A stretch of 24,140 nucleotides of DNA, from positions 1 through 24,140 of the forward strand of contig JBGVMW010000267.1 of NCBI GenBank assembly GCA_045125095.1, written 5' to 3'. A model generated the notes under the pieces. It was given only the letters and a program-made list of their open reading frames with translations. It did no database searches and was not told where the DNA came from. The DNA is from JBGVMW01 sp045125095. GTDB lineage: Bacteria; Bacillota; Clostridia; Lachnospirales; Lachnospiraceae. The position numbers were made by a program, and so were the translations under genes. Positions 15,304 through 22,932 of the stretch are shown here, one piece after another. Within the stretch, counting starts at the first letter, position 1. Every line of letters begins with the position of its first letter.

Positions 15304-15954
15304 TTAATCCATATCTTGTCTTAAAATTTGGAAGACATTTTTATCATACTCTATGAGTCCAGCGGTTCTCATATTTGACAATTCTCTGGTAAGGGCACTC
15401 CTGTCTACGCTCAAATATTCTGCAAGCTCCAATCTCCCAAGTGGTATCTCAAAGCATGTCTTTCCTTGTAACTGTGCCTGTAAAGAAAGATATGCCATAA
15501 TTTTCTCCCGTATATTTTTTTTTGATAATACTCCCATTTTATCCATTAATTCTTTATTTTTATTTGCAACTAGTCTCACCATATTTTCAATTAATCTATG
15601 ATGGAACATACAGGACCGGCTGCAAGAACACATCACCTTTTCAAACTGCAAAAAAATAACTCTGCAATTACTTGATGCATAAAAAGATACCGATGCCATG
15701 GCATCTTTACTACATGCAAAAGTTTCGCCAAATAACTGGTGCTCTTTTATCCGCAACATTATCGTTTTATTTCCCCAGACATCTTCTTTAATCATATCAA
15801 CAGTACCCATAAGAATCACCCCAATGCATTCTACCTTGTCCTGTTCCAGGATAATATACTCACCTTTACAATAACTTTTTTCAAAACTGCCAAGACACTG
15901 AAGCATTGATTCTATTTCCTCTTTCTTCATCCCATGAAACAATGGTGCAGTCAT
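15304..15954 (-). CDS. Crp/Fnr-family transcription regulator, probable hcp activator
   Basis: A 216-residue regulator with an N-terminal cyclic-nucleotide-like sensor domain (about 1-115: LFHGMKKEEIESML, QLFGET), a dimer helix (120-140) and a C-terminal winged helix (about 172-205: LGRLELAEYLSVDRSALTRE). Crp residues for cAMP are not obvious. A Cys cluster CSCSRSC at 109-115 is unusual and could bind a metal, Fe-S cluster or NO. It lies immediately upstream of hcp on the same strand, and regulators of this type (HcpR-like) control hcp in other anaerobes. The hcp promoter has a suitable dyad. The ribosome binding site is weak, so the start is less certain. Confidence 0.8.
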   Translation of the reverse strand: MTAPLFHGMKKEEIESMLQCLGSFEKSYCKGEYIILEQDKVECIGVILMGTVDMIKEDVWGNKTIMLRIKEHQLFGETFACSKDAMASVSFYASSNCRVIFLQFEKVMCSCSRSCMFHHRLIENMVRLVANKNKELMDKMGVLSKKNIREKIMAYLSLQAQLQGKTCFEIPLGRLELAEYLSVDRSALTRELSNMRTAGLIEYDKNVFQILRQDMD

Positions 15955-16032
15955 TATTTCTTCTATACATGCAATCGTAAAGCCACCTCACTCTCATTAC
16001 ATAAACTCATCCTATATTTTGTAACAATACCT

Positions 16033-16050
16033 GATTAATATTTGTTAATC
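16033..16050. promoter_or_regulatory. Dyad upstream of the Crp/Fnr regulator
   Basis: GATTAA-6-TTAATC, 6-bp arms. On the minus strand it lies 5 bases before TTGTTA, which with an 18-base spacer and TATGTA forms a possible promoter for the regulator. It differs in sequence from the hcp dyad, so autoregulation by the same protein is not shown. The 281-base gap also holds the gdhA terminator; no gene is seen in it. Confidence 0.4.
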
Positions 16051-16138
16051 TACCTATTTTTATCCTTAGTTTCCTGATAAAGAATAGGCGTTTGTGAAAG
16101 TGATAAGCAGCCGTAATTCGACAGATTTCCCAGTATAT

Positions 16139-16186
16139 AAAAAAGCCCCGTAAACACAACAAATCTGTCATGTTTACAGGACTTTT
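16139..16186 (-). terminator. gdhA terminator
   Basis: Minus strand 16-bp stem (16171-16186 with 16141-16156, two G-T pairs), 14-base loop, then a T-run. It lies 50 bases after the gdhA stop. The next bases read TATACTGGGAAA, the recurrent post-terminator motif. Confidence 0.88.
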
Positions 16187-16235
16187 CTATATTATTTATT
16201 ATCTTAGAATTTTGCAAGACAATCTCGTCTGTCTA

Positions 16236-17570
16236 TTATACAATACCCTGTGCAGTCATAGCTTCTGCAACCTTTAAGAAACCAGCGATGTTAGCACCTG
16301 CTACATAGTTGCCTTCCATGCCGTACTTCTTAGCTGCGTCATCTAAGTTATGGAAAATATTAACCATGATGTTCTGTAATTTGCTGTCAACTTCTTCAAA
16401 TGTCCAGCTTAATCTTTCAGAGTTCTGGCTCATTTCTAATGCAGATGTTGCTACACCACCAGCGTTTGCAGCTTTACCTGGGCAGAATAATACACCATTC
16501 TTCTGTAAGTATTCTGTTGCTTCTAATGTAGTAGGCATATTAGCACCTTCTGCTACTGCGAAGCATCCGTTTGCTACCAATGCTTTTGCATCTTCTAAGT
16601 CTAATTCGTTCTGAGTAGCACATGGAAGAGCAATATCACATTTCACAGTCCATACACCCTTACCTTCATGGTATTCTGCACTTGGTCTGTTCGCAGCATA
16701 CTCTGTAAGACGAGCACGTTTTACTTCTTTTACTTCCTTAAGTAATGCTAAATCGATTCCTTCCGGATCGTAAACCCAACCTGTAGAATCAGAAACAGTA
16801 ACTACCTTAGCACCAAGCTGCTGTGCCTTCTCTGTTGCGTAAATAGCAACGTTACCAGAACCTGAGATAACAACCGTCTTGCCAGCAATGTCTTTTCCAT
16901 TGCACTTTAACATTTCTTCTGTTAAGTATAATAAGCCGTATCCTGTAGCTTCTGTTCTAGCTAAAGAACCACCGTATGTAAGACCTTTACCAGTTAATAC
17001 GCCTTCATATAAACCAGTAATTCTCTTATACTGACCATACATATAACCAATTTCTCTTGCGCCTGTACCGATGTCACCTGCTGGTACGTCAGTATCTGCA
17101 CCAATGTACTTGTAAAGCTCTGTGATGAAGCTCTGGCAGAATGCCATGATTTCTCTGTCGGATTTACCCTTAGGATCAAAGTCAGAACCACCTTTACCGC
17201 CACCGATTGGAAGTCCTGTTAAAGAATTTTTGAAAATCTGCTCAAAGCCTAAGAATTTGATAATTCCAAGGTTTACAGATGGATGAAGTCTTAAACCACC
17301 CTTATATGGTCCAATTGCACTGTTGAACTGTACACGGAAACCGTTGTTTACCTGTACCTGTCCATTATCATCAACCCAAGGTACACGGAATAAAAGCTGT
17401 CTCTCTGGTGTAACGATTCTTTCTAAGAGTGCGTCCTTTCTATACTGTTCTTCATTAGCCTCAATTACTACACGAAGTGATTCCAGAACTTCTTTTACTG
17501 CCTGATGGAACTCTGGCTGCGCTGGATTCTTCTCTACTACTAGGTCAAATACCTCATCAACGTATGACAT
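16236..17570 (-). CDS. gdhA: Glutamate dehydrogenase (hexameric, probably NADP-type)
   Basis: A 444-residue enzyme interconverting 2-oxoglutarate plus ammonium and glutamate. Substrate-binding PYKGGLRLHPSVN is at 89-101, the catalytic Lys lies in PIGGGKGGSDFDPKGKS (Lys126), and Asp166 in PAGDIG is the second catalytic residue. The Rossmann motif is GSGNVAIYA (237-245), followed by SDSTGW near 260, a pattern usual in NADP-dependent members. Length and order are normal, with no defects. AAAGGAGG lies 8 bases before ATG. It has its own promoter and terminator, so it is monocistronic. Codon use appears biased to a small set, as for highly expressed genes. Confidence 0.95.
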   Translation of the reverse strand: MSYVDEVFDLVVEKNPAQPEFHQAVKEVLESLRVVIEANEEQYRKDALLERIVTPERQLLFRVPWVDDNGQVQVNNGFRVQFNSAIGPYKGGLRLHPSVNLGIIKFLGFEQIFKNSLTGLPIGGGKGGSDFDPKGKSDREIMAFCQSFITELYKYIGADTDVPAGDIGTGAREIGYMYGQYKRITGLYEGVLTGKGLTYGGSLARTEATGYGLLYLTEEMLKCNGKDIAGKTVVISGSGNVAIYATEKAQQLGAKVVTVSDSTGWVYDPEGIDLALLKEVKEVKRARLTEYAANRPSAEYHEGKGVWTVKCDIALPCATQNELDLEDAKALVANGCFAVAEGANMPTTLEATEYLQKNGVLFCPGKAANAGGVATSALEMSQNSERLSWTFEEVDSKLQNIMVNIFHNLDDAAKKYGMEGNYVAGANIAGFLKVAEAMTAQGIV

Positions 17571-17617
17571 GTTTATGTCCTCCTTTAGTTATAGTATAAA
17601 CAGAATTGGTGATTAAA

Positions 17618-17676
17618 AAAGACAAGTGTCTTTCTCTCAACTACTACATTATAGTACGAATTTCTGTTATACGCAA
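17618..17676 (-). promoter_or_regulatory. gdhA promoter and short leader hairpin
   Basis: Minus strand TTGCGT (17671-17676), 17-base spacer, TATAAT (17648-17653). Between promoter and gene a 6-bp hairpin (AAAGAC-ACTT-GTCTTT, 17618-17633) is followed by further T residues, which could act as a small attenuator. The rest of the 341-base gap to the trpB stop is AT-rich and holds the trpB terminator and a dispersed repeat; no gene is seen. Confidence 0.7.
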
Positions 17677-17806
17677 TTCACTTTATTTGATGAAATGACA
17701 AAATTTTAGGCAGATTTTTGTGCAGATTGACGATTTTAAATTATTTTTTTACGGATTTACCATCTCACACCTATTCATAGAATGATTTCAGCACAAATTT
17801 GTCATA

Positions 17807-17823
17807 AGAACAAAGCGTGCAAG
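17807..17823 (+). repeat. AGAACAAAGCGTGCAAG dispersed repeat, copy 3
   Basis: Identical over 17 bases to 8433-8449. AGCGT and ACGCT (within 17813-17829) can form a short hairpin just beyond the trpB terminator. Confidence 0.6.
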
Positions 17824-17842
17824 GACGCTCTAGTATATAAAA

Positions 17843-17874
17843 ATGAGCTGATACCTGTCATGATACCAACTCAT
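17843..17874 (-). terminator. trpB terminator
   Basis: Minus strand 13-bp stem (17862-17874 with 17843-17855, some G-T pairs), six-base loop, then TTTTTATATACTAG. It lies 38 bases after the trpB stop codon. Confidence 0.85.
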
Positions 17875-17911
17875 TCATTTACCATTTCATTTTTCTGATT
17901 ACTTACCAGCT

Positions 17912-19126
17912 TTATAAAAACTGCTCACCATATCCATAATGTTCTACCACATAATCAATATCTTTGTCGCCCCTGCCGCTTAAGCATACCAGAATAGAGC
18001 CCTGCCCCATTTCTTTTGCACGGCGCATAGCATAGGCTACTGCATGAGAACTTTCAATTGCCGGGATGATTCCTTCCAGTCTGGATAGCTTAAAGAATGC
18101 TTCCATTGCCTGTTCGTCATCTACCGTATCATACTGCACTCTTCCAAGTTCACGTAAAAATGCATGTTCCGGTCCTACAGAAGGATAATCGAGACCACTG
18201 GCAATAGAATATACCGGAGCCGGTTCGCCATTTTCATCTTTTAACATAATACTCTCAAATCCATGCATAATTCCTTTTTCGCCATATTTCATAGAAGCAG
18301 CATGGTCACCTAATTTTTCTCCACGTCCTAAAGGCTCAATACCTACAATATCTACCGGATCCTCTAAAAATGGAACAAACATACCGATTGAGTTACTTCC
18401 ACCACCTACACAGGCACATACCACATCCGGATCCATTCCTGTCATTTCGCGGAACTGGTCTCTTGCTTCATATCCTACTACTGACTGGAAATCACGCACC
18501 ATCATCGGAAATGGATGCGGACCTAATGCAGAACCAATACAGTAGATAGAATCCTTATAATTTTTTGCATAGGAATCAAATGCAGAATCCACCGCTTCCT
18601 TTAAAGTCTTAAGACCATGGGTAACCGGTACCACTTTTGCTCCTAAAATCTTCATTCTTGTTACGTTAGGTGCCTGTTTTGCAATATCAACTTCACCCAT
18701 ATGTATCTCACATTCCAAGCCAAAATATGCTGCTGCTGTTGCCAATGCCACACCATGCTGACCGGCTCCTGTCTCTGCAATCAGTCGTTTCTTACCCATG
18801 AACTTTGCTAACAACCCTTCACCCATGCAGTGATTCAGCTTGTGTGCACCTGTATGGTTCAAATCTTCTCTCTTCAAATAAATCTGGCAATTGCCGATTT
18901 CTTTTGAAAGGCGTTCGCAATGGTATACTGGTGTTGGTCTTCCCTGAAATTCTTTGCGAATTCTGCGAAGCTCATTGATAAACTGGGAAGAATGACAGAT
19001 CGTCTGATAGGCTTCTGTAATCTCCTCAAATGCCGGCTTTAACTCATCTGTTAAATATGCCCCACCATAAGGGCCAAAACGCCCCTCTTTATCTGGGTAT
19101 TTTCTTAAATAAGTTCTATAATCCAT
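17912..19126 (-). CDS. trpB: Tryptophan synthase beta chain, stand-alone
   Basis: A 404-residue PLP enzyme joining indole and serine to tryptophan. LKREDLNHTGAHKLNH carries the PLP lysine (Lys96), LIAETGAGQHG the catalytic Glu118, and GGGSNS (241-246) the phosphate loop; the C-terminal SGRGDKD is intact. It aligns with TrpB1 proteins (GRFGPYGGAY near the start), not the longer TrpB2 group. KLNH replaces the usual KINN just after the lysine. No trpA or other trp gene lies beside it, so it may salvage free indole or use a TrpA encoded elsewhere. GAAGGAG precedes ATG. It has its own promoter and terminator. Confidence 0.92.
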   Translation of the reverse strand: MDYRTYLRKYPDKEGRFGPYGGAYLTDELKPAFEEITEAYQTICHSSQFINELRRIRKEFQGRPTPVYHCERLSKEIGNCQIYLKREDLNHTGAHKLNHCMGEGLLAKFMGKKRLIAETGAGQHGVALATAAAYFGLECEIHMGEVDIAKQAPNVTRMKILGAKVVPVTHGLKTLKEAVDSAFDSYAKNYKDSIYCIGSALGPHPFPMMVRDFQSVVGYEARDQFREMTGMDPDVVCACVGGGSNSIGMFVPFLEDPVDIVGIEPLGRGEKLGDHAASMKYGEKGIMHGFESIMLKDENGEPAPVYSIASGLDYPSVGPEHAFLRELGRVQYDTVDDEQAMEAFFKLSRLEGIIPAIESSHAVAYAMRRAKEMGQGSILVCLSGRGDKDIDYVVEHYGYGEQFL

Positions 19127-19163
19127 ATTCCTTCTCCTTCATAAAATAAAAATTTCTTCTCTT

Positions 19164-19192
19164 ATTTTAACTGTTATACGTAAGAAAGGCAA
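19164..19192 (-). promoter_or_regulatory. Probable trpB promoter overlapping the upstream terminator
   Basis: Minus strand TTGCCT (19187-19192), 17-base spacer, TAAAAT (19164-19169). The -35 lies in the second arm of the terminator at 19185-19219. No trp leader peptide or T-box was found. Confidence 0.5.
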
Positions 19193-19219
19193 TTACTTTC
19201 TTAGAAAATAATTGCCTTT
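19185..19219. terminator. Terminator of the NAD salvage operon
   Basis: An 11-bp perfect stem AAAGGCAATTA/TAATTGCCTTT (19185-19195, 19209-19219), with further pairs TTTC/GAAA inside. It lies 35 bases after the last gene of the operon. T-rich sequence follows on both sides. Confidence 0.8.
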
Positions 19220-19253
19220 TCCTTTACTATGCGAAGATTGTTAAGCATGACAC

Positions 19254-19706
19254 TTATAAGCGAAATATCCTCTGCAAAATATTTTTCTTCTTTTGAACCT
19301 CCGATATTTTTTCCTGGACTGGTTGTGATGCATATGCTTCCTTCAAAATATCCTCTTTTGTATAAATCTCATCTTCATCTCCCTGCACTTTTGCGCCCAG
19401 AAGATCTGCCAACTCAATAATTGGTAGCATCTTCATTTCATCATGCACACAAAATTCCGGTGCGCCGTTGTCAAAATAAATATGTACTCTGCTTTCTTCA
19501 TCATCACCATTTTGAAAAATCAGATATGGTTTTACCTTAACCGATAAAGAAGAACCATTTGACATGTTTGCCGTAACTACGCCACTTCTGTCAATTTGAA
19601 ATCCCTCCGGTAGCTTGTCCCATATTTGCTCAATCTCTTCTAATGTAATTGGTGTTTCATCATCTAACCAGCTCTCAGCTCTTGTAATATGAATATTATA
19701 TCCCAT
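19254..19706 (-). CDS. Uncharacterised 150-residue protein, last gene of the NAD operon
   Basis: A soluble acidic protein starting MGYNIHITRAESWLDDE, then ITLEEI. This N-terminal pattern (M-x-Y-x-(L/I)-HITR-x-x-x-W) is shared by a widespread group of small bacterial proteins of unknown function. The middle part is beta-rich (VKPYLIFQNGDDEESRVHIYFDNG) and the C-terminus helical and basic (KISEVQKKKNILQRIFRL). GGAGA lies 7 bases before ATG. The gap to nadE is only 37 bases, so co-transcription with NAD salvage is likely. A functional link to NAD is not shown. Confidence 0.75.
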   Translation of the reverse strand: MGYNIHITRAESWLDDETPITLEEIEQIWDKLPEGFQIDRSGVVTANMSNGSSLSVKVKPYLIFQNGDDEESRVHIYFDNGAPEFCVHDEMKMLPIIELADLLGAKVQGDEDEIYTKEDILKEAYASQPVQEKISEVQKKKNILQRIFRL

Positions 19707-19743
19707 TTTTATGTCTCCTAAAATATCCTACCATTTATTTTTA

Positions 19744-20472
19744 TTACACTTCAAAACATGGCATCAACTCTAACTTAAACAAATTTCTGGCATGCATATT
19801 GTCAATCTTCTCACGCAATGCATCATCTTCGCAAATGCCATCCCGGATGTAGCGGTCTAATGCGGCATAGGTAAATCCTAAGTTCTCCTCGTCGGTCTTA
19901 CCGCAAAGTCCATCAATCGGTACTTTATCTACTAATTCTGCCGGAAGTCCTAACACTCTGCCAATGGCTTTTACTTCGGTAACTGTCAGTTTGGATAATG
20001 GGCTGAAATCTCCGGCTGCGTCTCCGTATCTGGTAGAATATCCAACCCAGTCCTCAGATAAATTACAGGTATTAGCAACACGGCCATTCATGCTCTGGCT
20101 TACTGCATATAGCGTTGCCATACGAATCCGCGGTGGAAGATTGGTCTTTGTCTGGTCTGTCACAGCAATTCCTGTCATGCTGTTCAGCACACCTTGAACA
20201 GCTGCTTCAATATTTACTTCATAGCTTTGAATACCAAGATGCTCCACTAATTTTTTTGCCATATCAATATCGTCTTGCACACCACAAGGCATTAACACTC
20301 CAATGACACGTTCCCGTCCTAATGCTTCCACGCAAAGCGCCGCAACGACAGAACTGTCCTTTCCCCCTGATATCCCAACAATTGCATTACATTCAGGACC
20401 ATTTTCCTCAAAAAACTTCTGAATCCATGCAACGCATTTATTTTTCACTTCTTCTGCTTGAAAATCACCCAT
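19744..20472 (-). CDS. nadE: NH3-dependent NAD synthetase
   Basis: A 242-residue enzyme making NAD from deamido-NAD, ATP and ammonia. The PP-loop SGGKDS is at 35-40, CNLSEDWVGYSTRYGDAAGDFSPL carries the usual ATP and NaAD contacts, and the helix TVTEVKAIGRVLGLP follows. There is no glutaminase domain, so free ammonia is used. I chose ATG at 20472 (MGDFQ) because GGAG lies 6 bases upstream; an in-frame ATG four codons earlier is the alternative. It is the fourth gene of the salvage operon, 77 bases after the NAMPT-like gene. Confidence 0.93.
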   Translation of the reverse strand: MGDFQAEEVKNKCVAWIQKFFEENGPECNAIVGISGGKDSSVVAALCVEALGRERVIGVLMPCGVQDDIDMAKKLVEHLGIQSYEVNIEAAVQGVLNSMTGIAVTDQTKTNLPPRIRMATLYAVSQSMNGRVANTCNLSEDWVGYSTRYGDAAGDFSPLSKLTVTEVKAIGRVLGLPAELVDKVPIDGLCGKTDEENLGFTYAALDRYIRDGICEDDALREKIDNMHARNLFKLELMPCFEV

Positions 20473-20549
20473 ATTACGCTCCATTCCGCCGCTTTCGCGA
20501 CATTAAAATCAATCTCTACTTTATATTTTACTCTGTACACATCCTATTT

Positions 20550-22025
20550 TTAGAATTTTCCATTGTGTAATCTTCCACGAATTTCCTGCAAACTTTGCTC
20601 TTTTAATAACACACCATCCTTAAATATCGTCACTAACTCATTATCCGGGTTTTCACAGGCATCCTTCCATGTAAATTCATCCTGATAAACATAATTTCCA
20701 TCGCTATCCTTCGTTACCACACAACAACCCTTTTGGGATTTCTTAAATCCACCATCCTTCGGGTTTTTAAAAATAGGATATGGATTGTCGCTAATTTCAC
20801 AATAAGTTGCTTTAATACATGAACTAAACGTATCTCTGGTAAATGGTTTTAAAACCCCATCTTCTTCAATACACTGCATGGAGAAAGAACCTACACCAAG
20901 TGCCACATTTGAGCATGCAAATCCATTTTCTTCTAAAATCCGGTAAATCTGCTCACATCTCTGAACCGTAATGGAATCTCCATAAATTGCTTTTACATGT
21001 GGATCTAATACCTTGTAGCCTTTGCTATTTATCGTTCCACCAAATTCCTCCCACAGTTTAAATACCGTTTTTGTTACAACTTCAACGCAATCACCGGAAT
21101 CACCACGCATCAGCATACACCCATTGTGTGCTAAGATTTCTTCCTTTATCTGTGGAAGTACATTGTCAATGATATTCCAGTAATCATAAGAATCCAATAC
21201 TGCACTAAAGCTGGTATTTGGGTATATCTCTGTAAGGAGACGTTTCAAAAGAGTTACCTCATCTCCATCCATTGCATAATTACTACACATAACGGAATGT
21301 TCCGTGCTAGGACTACCAAATGCAACCGGTTCTTTTGTACAATCACAATTATACATTTGTTCCAGATAAGGAATCGTTGGAACGGTAGCTGTATTTAAGA
21401 AAGACAAACACCAACCTGCGCCGGCTTTGATGGCAGAATCGGTACATTCTTCCCCACGGAAGTCAAATGCGCCAAGGGCTTTTGCACGAGGAACAGTATC
21501 GTCACATGTTTTTTCATAGTAACCATTTACAATTTCCCGATAAGTATAACCAACCGTTGCTGCAATCATTGGGTGCCAGCTTTCCGCAGAAATCAAACTT
21601 TCTAAAGACTGTGGCAACCATGCAAATTCCGGATGTGTGTTAGTAATACCAAACATCGGCACATGCATCGGCACCATAACACCTTCCGGCAATGCAATGA
21701 TTTCAATTGGAAGATAACCAAGCTTATGAAGCTTCTCGATTTTGTCTAATTTGTAAGCATCAGCACCTAAGGCTGCATCCATAATTCTCTTGTATTCCCC
21801 AATCACTTTTTCAAATGGTTTCTTAAAAAATTCTTCATTAAAATACGCAATCAAATATGTCTTAATAAACCCCTGAAGGCCAAACATTACCACTTTATCC
21901 CAGCGTTGCACACGACTCATACGCGGTGTAAAATAAGATACAGACTTTGTAATGTCCTTTGGCAGCATTTCTGCATGTACTGCCTTATAAAAGTCAATTA
22001 ACAACATCGGATTCATTCGATTCAT
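20550..22025 (-). CDS. Nicotinamide/nicotinate phosphoribosyltransferase, NAMPT (NadV) family
   Basis: A 491-residue enzyme of the NAMPT family, which normally joins nicotinamide and PRPP to give NMN. Family landmarks: DFYKAVHAEM (11-20), DFRGEE with Arg190 (human Arg196), PSTEHS with the catalytic His243 (human His247), LDSYDYW (278-283), MRGDSGD with Arg307 and Asp309 (human Arg311, Asp313), TINSKGYKVL, and KNPKDGGFKKSQKG. Human Asp219, reported to hold the nicotinamide amide, aligns without gaps from Arg196 to Ala213 here (FLNTATVP). So substrate preference may differ: nicotinate or another acceptor is possible. ATG at 22025 follows GGAGAAGG; an upstream TTG was rejected. It is 64 bases after the PRPP-synthetase-like gene. 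Confidence 0.88.
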   Translation of the reverse strand: MNRMNPMLLIDFYKAVHAEMLPKDITKSVSYFTPRMSRVQRWDKVVMFGLQGFIKTYLIAYFNEEFFKKPFEKVIGEYKRIMDAALGADAYKLDKIEKLHKLGYLPIEIIALPEGVMVPMHVPMFGITNTHPEFAWLPQSLESLISAESWHPMIAATVGYTYREIVNGYYEKTCDDTVPRAKALGAFDFRGEECTDSAIKAGAGWCLSFLNTATVPTIPYLEQMYNCDCTKEPVAFGSPSTEHSVMCSNYAMDGDEVTLLKRLLTEIYPNTSFSAVLDSYDYWNIIDNVLPQIKEEILAHNGCMLMRGDSGDCVEVVTKTVFKLWEEFGGTINSKGYKVLDPHVKAIYGDSITVQRCEQIYRILEENGFACSNVALGVGSFSMQCIEEDGVLKPFTRDTFSSCIKATYCEISDNPYPIFKNPKDGGFKKSQKGCCVVTKDSDGNYVYQDEFTWKDACENPDNELVTIFKDGVLLKEQSLQEIRGRLHNGKF

Positions 22026-22089
22026 AACCTTCTCCAATCTGTCGCTTTTCTATTTTTTCTGCGACACAAAAAATTCATCATCCACTATT

Positions 22090-22878
22090 TTACACTACTA
22101 TCTGCACTTTTTCATGACTCTTTGTAAAAATGCTGTTTGTAGTATAGACTTTTTCAACCAAATCCCCCTGTAACAATTCCCCATCAAGAATGGAATTTTC
22201 ACAATGGGAAATATACAAGTACACTCGCTCTGCCCCCAATTCCTTCAAAGCTTTTGCACTGTGGTAGAAAGTTCCTCCTCTGCTACAAATATCATCCACG
22301 ATAAGAACGGTGCTTCCTTTTATCAACTCCGTCTGTCCGGACACTTCTAATCCTTGTATTTCTCCTGTTGTCCAGTCCCGTTTTTTAATGCCAAATACAT
22401 ATGGACAATCGAACATGGCAGAATAGCGTTTCATGGCACCTTCATCCGGATAAAAAAGTAACACATCCTTTCCCTGTGAAATTTCCTTTAACACCTGTTC
22501 CACATTTTTCTTAGGATTCTGTATTTCAATGTTATGAATCAATGCTTCGCTTACATAGGAATGTGGATCTAACACGGTTACCTTTGTGTACTCCAGAGAA
22601 TTTATCAATTCTGCAAAATATTTTAAGGTAAATACATCCTCTGGTGCCTTGACACGATCCTGTCTTGCATTTGGTATATAGGGAAGCTCCAACGCAATTT
22701 CCTTTATTCCTTTTGTCCGCAAATGCTTTGTCAAAAAATAGAGTGCTACCAGCTCTTCGTTATTCTCAAACAGCCAGGTAAGTGTTGCTTTCTCTGTATC
22801 CGGTGCTAATTCTTTTACCAATAATGTTCCATCCGGAAAATGATTCAGTTCTACCTTTTTCCCATTACATGCTATCAT
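22090..22878 (-). CDS. PRPP-synthetase-like pyrophosphokinase linked to NAD salvage
   Basis: A 262-residue relative of ribose-phosphate pyrophosphokinase, shorter than the usual 310-320. Recognised motifs: FPDGT (14-18, Prs F-S-D-G-E), PYIPNARQDR (66-75, Prs PYxxxARQDR), LDPHS (103-107), PDEGAMKR (144-151), KKRD (165-168, around the catalytic Lys) and the phosphate loop VDDICSRGGT (194-203; usual Prs VDDMIDTGGT). The loop therefore has SR in place of DT. It may make PRPP for the next enzyme. A related gene pair in the phage NARP1 NAD-repair pathway instead makes ADP-ribose pyrophosphate. AAGGGG precedes ATG. It is second in the operon. Confidence 0.82.
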   Translation of the reverse strand: MIACNGKKVELNHFPDGTLLVKELAPDTEKATLTWLFENNEELVALYFLTKHLRTKGIKEIALELPYIPNARQDRVKAPEDVFTLKYFAELINSLEYTKVTVLDPHSYVSEALIHNIEIQNPKKNVEQVLKEISQGKDVLLFYPDEGAMKRYSAMFDCPYVFGIKKRDWTTGEIQGLEVSGQTELIKGSTVLIVDDICSRGGTFYHSAKALKELGAERVYLYISHCENSILDGELLQGDLVEKVYTTNSIFTKSHEKVQIVV

Positions 22879-22932
22879 TGCAATCCCCTTCTTTCCTATT
22901 CGCCAGTCTATCGCTCACCTTTTCATACAGTT

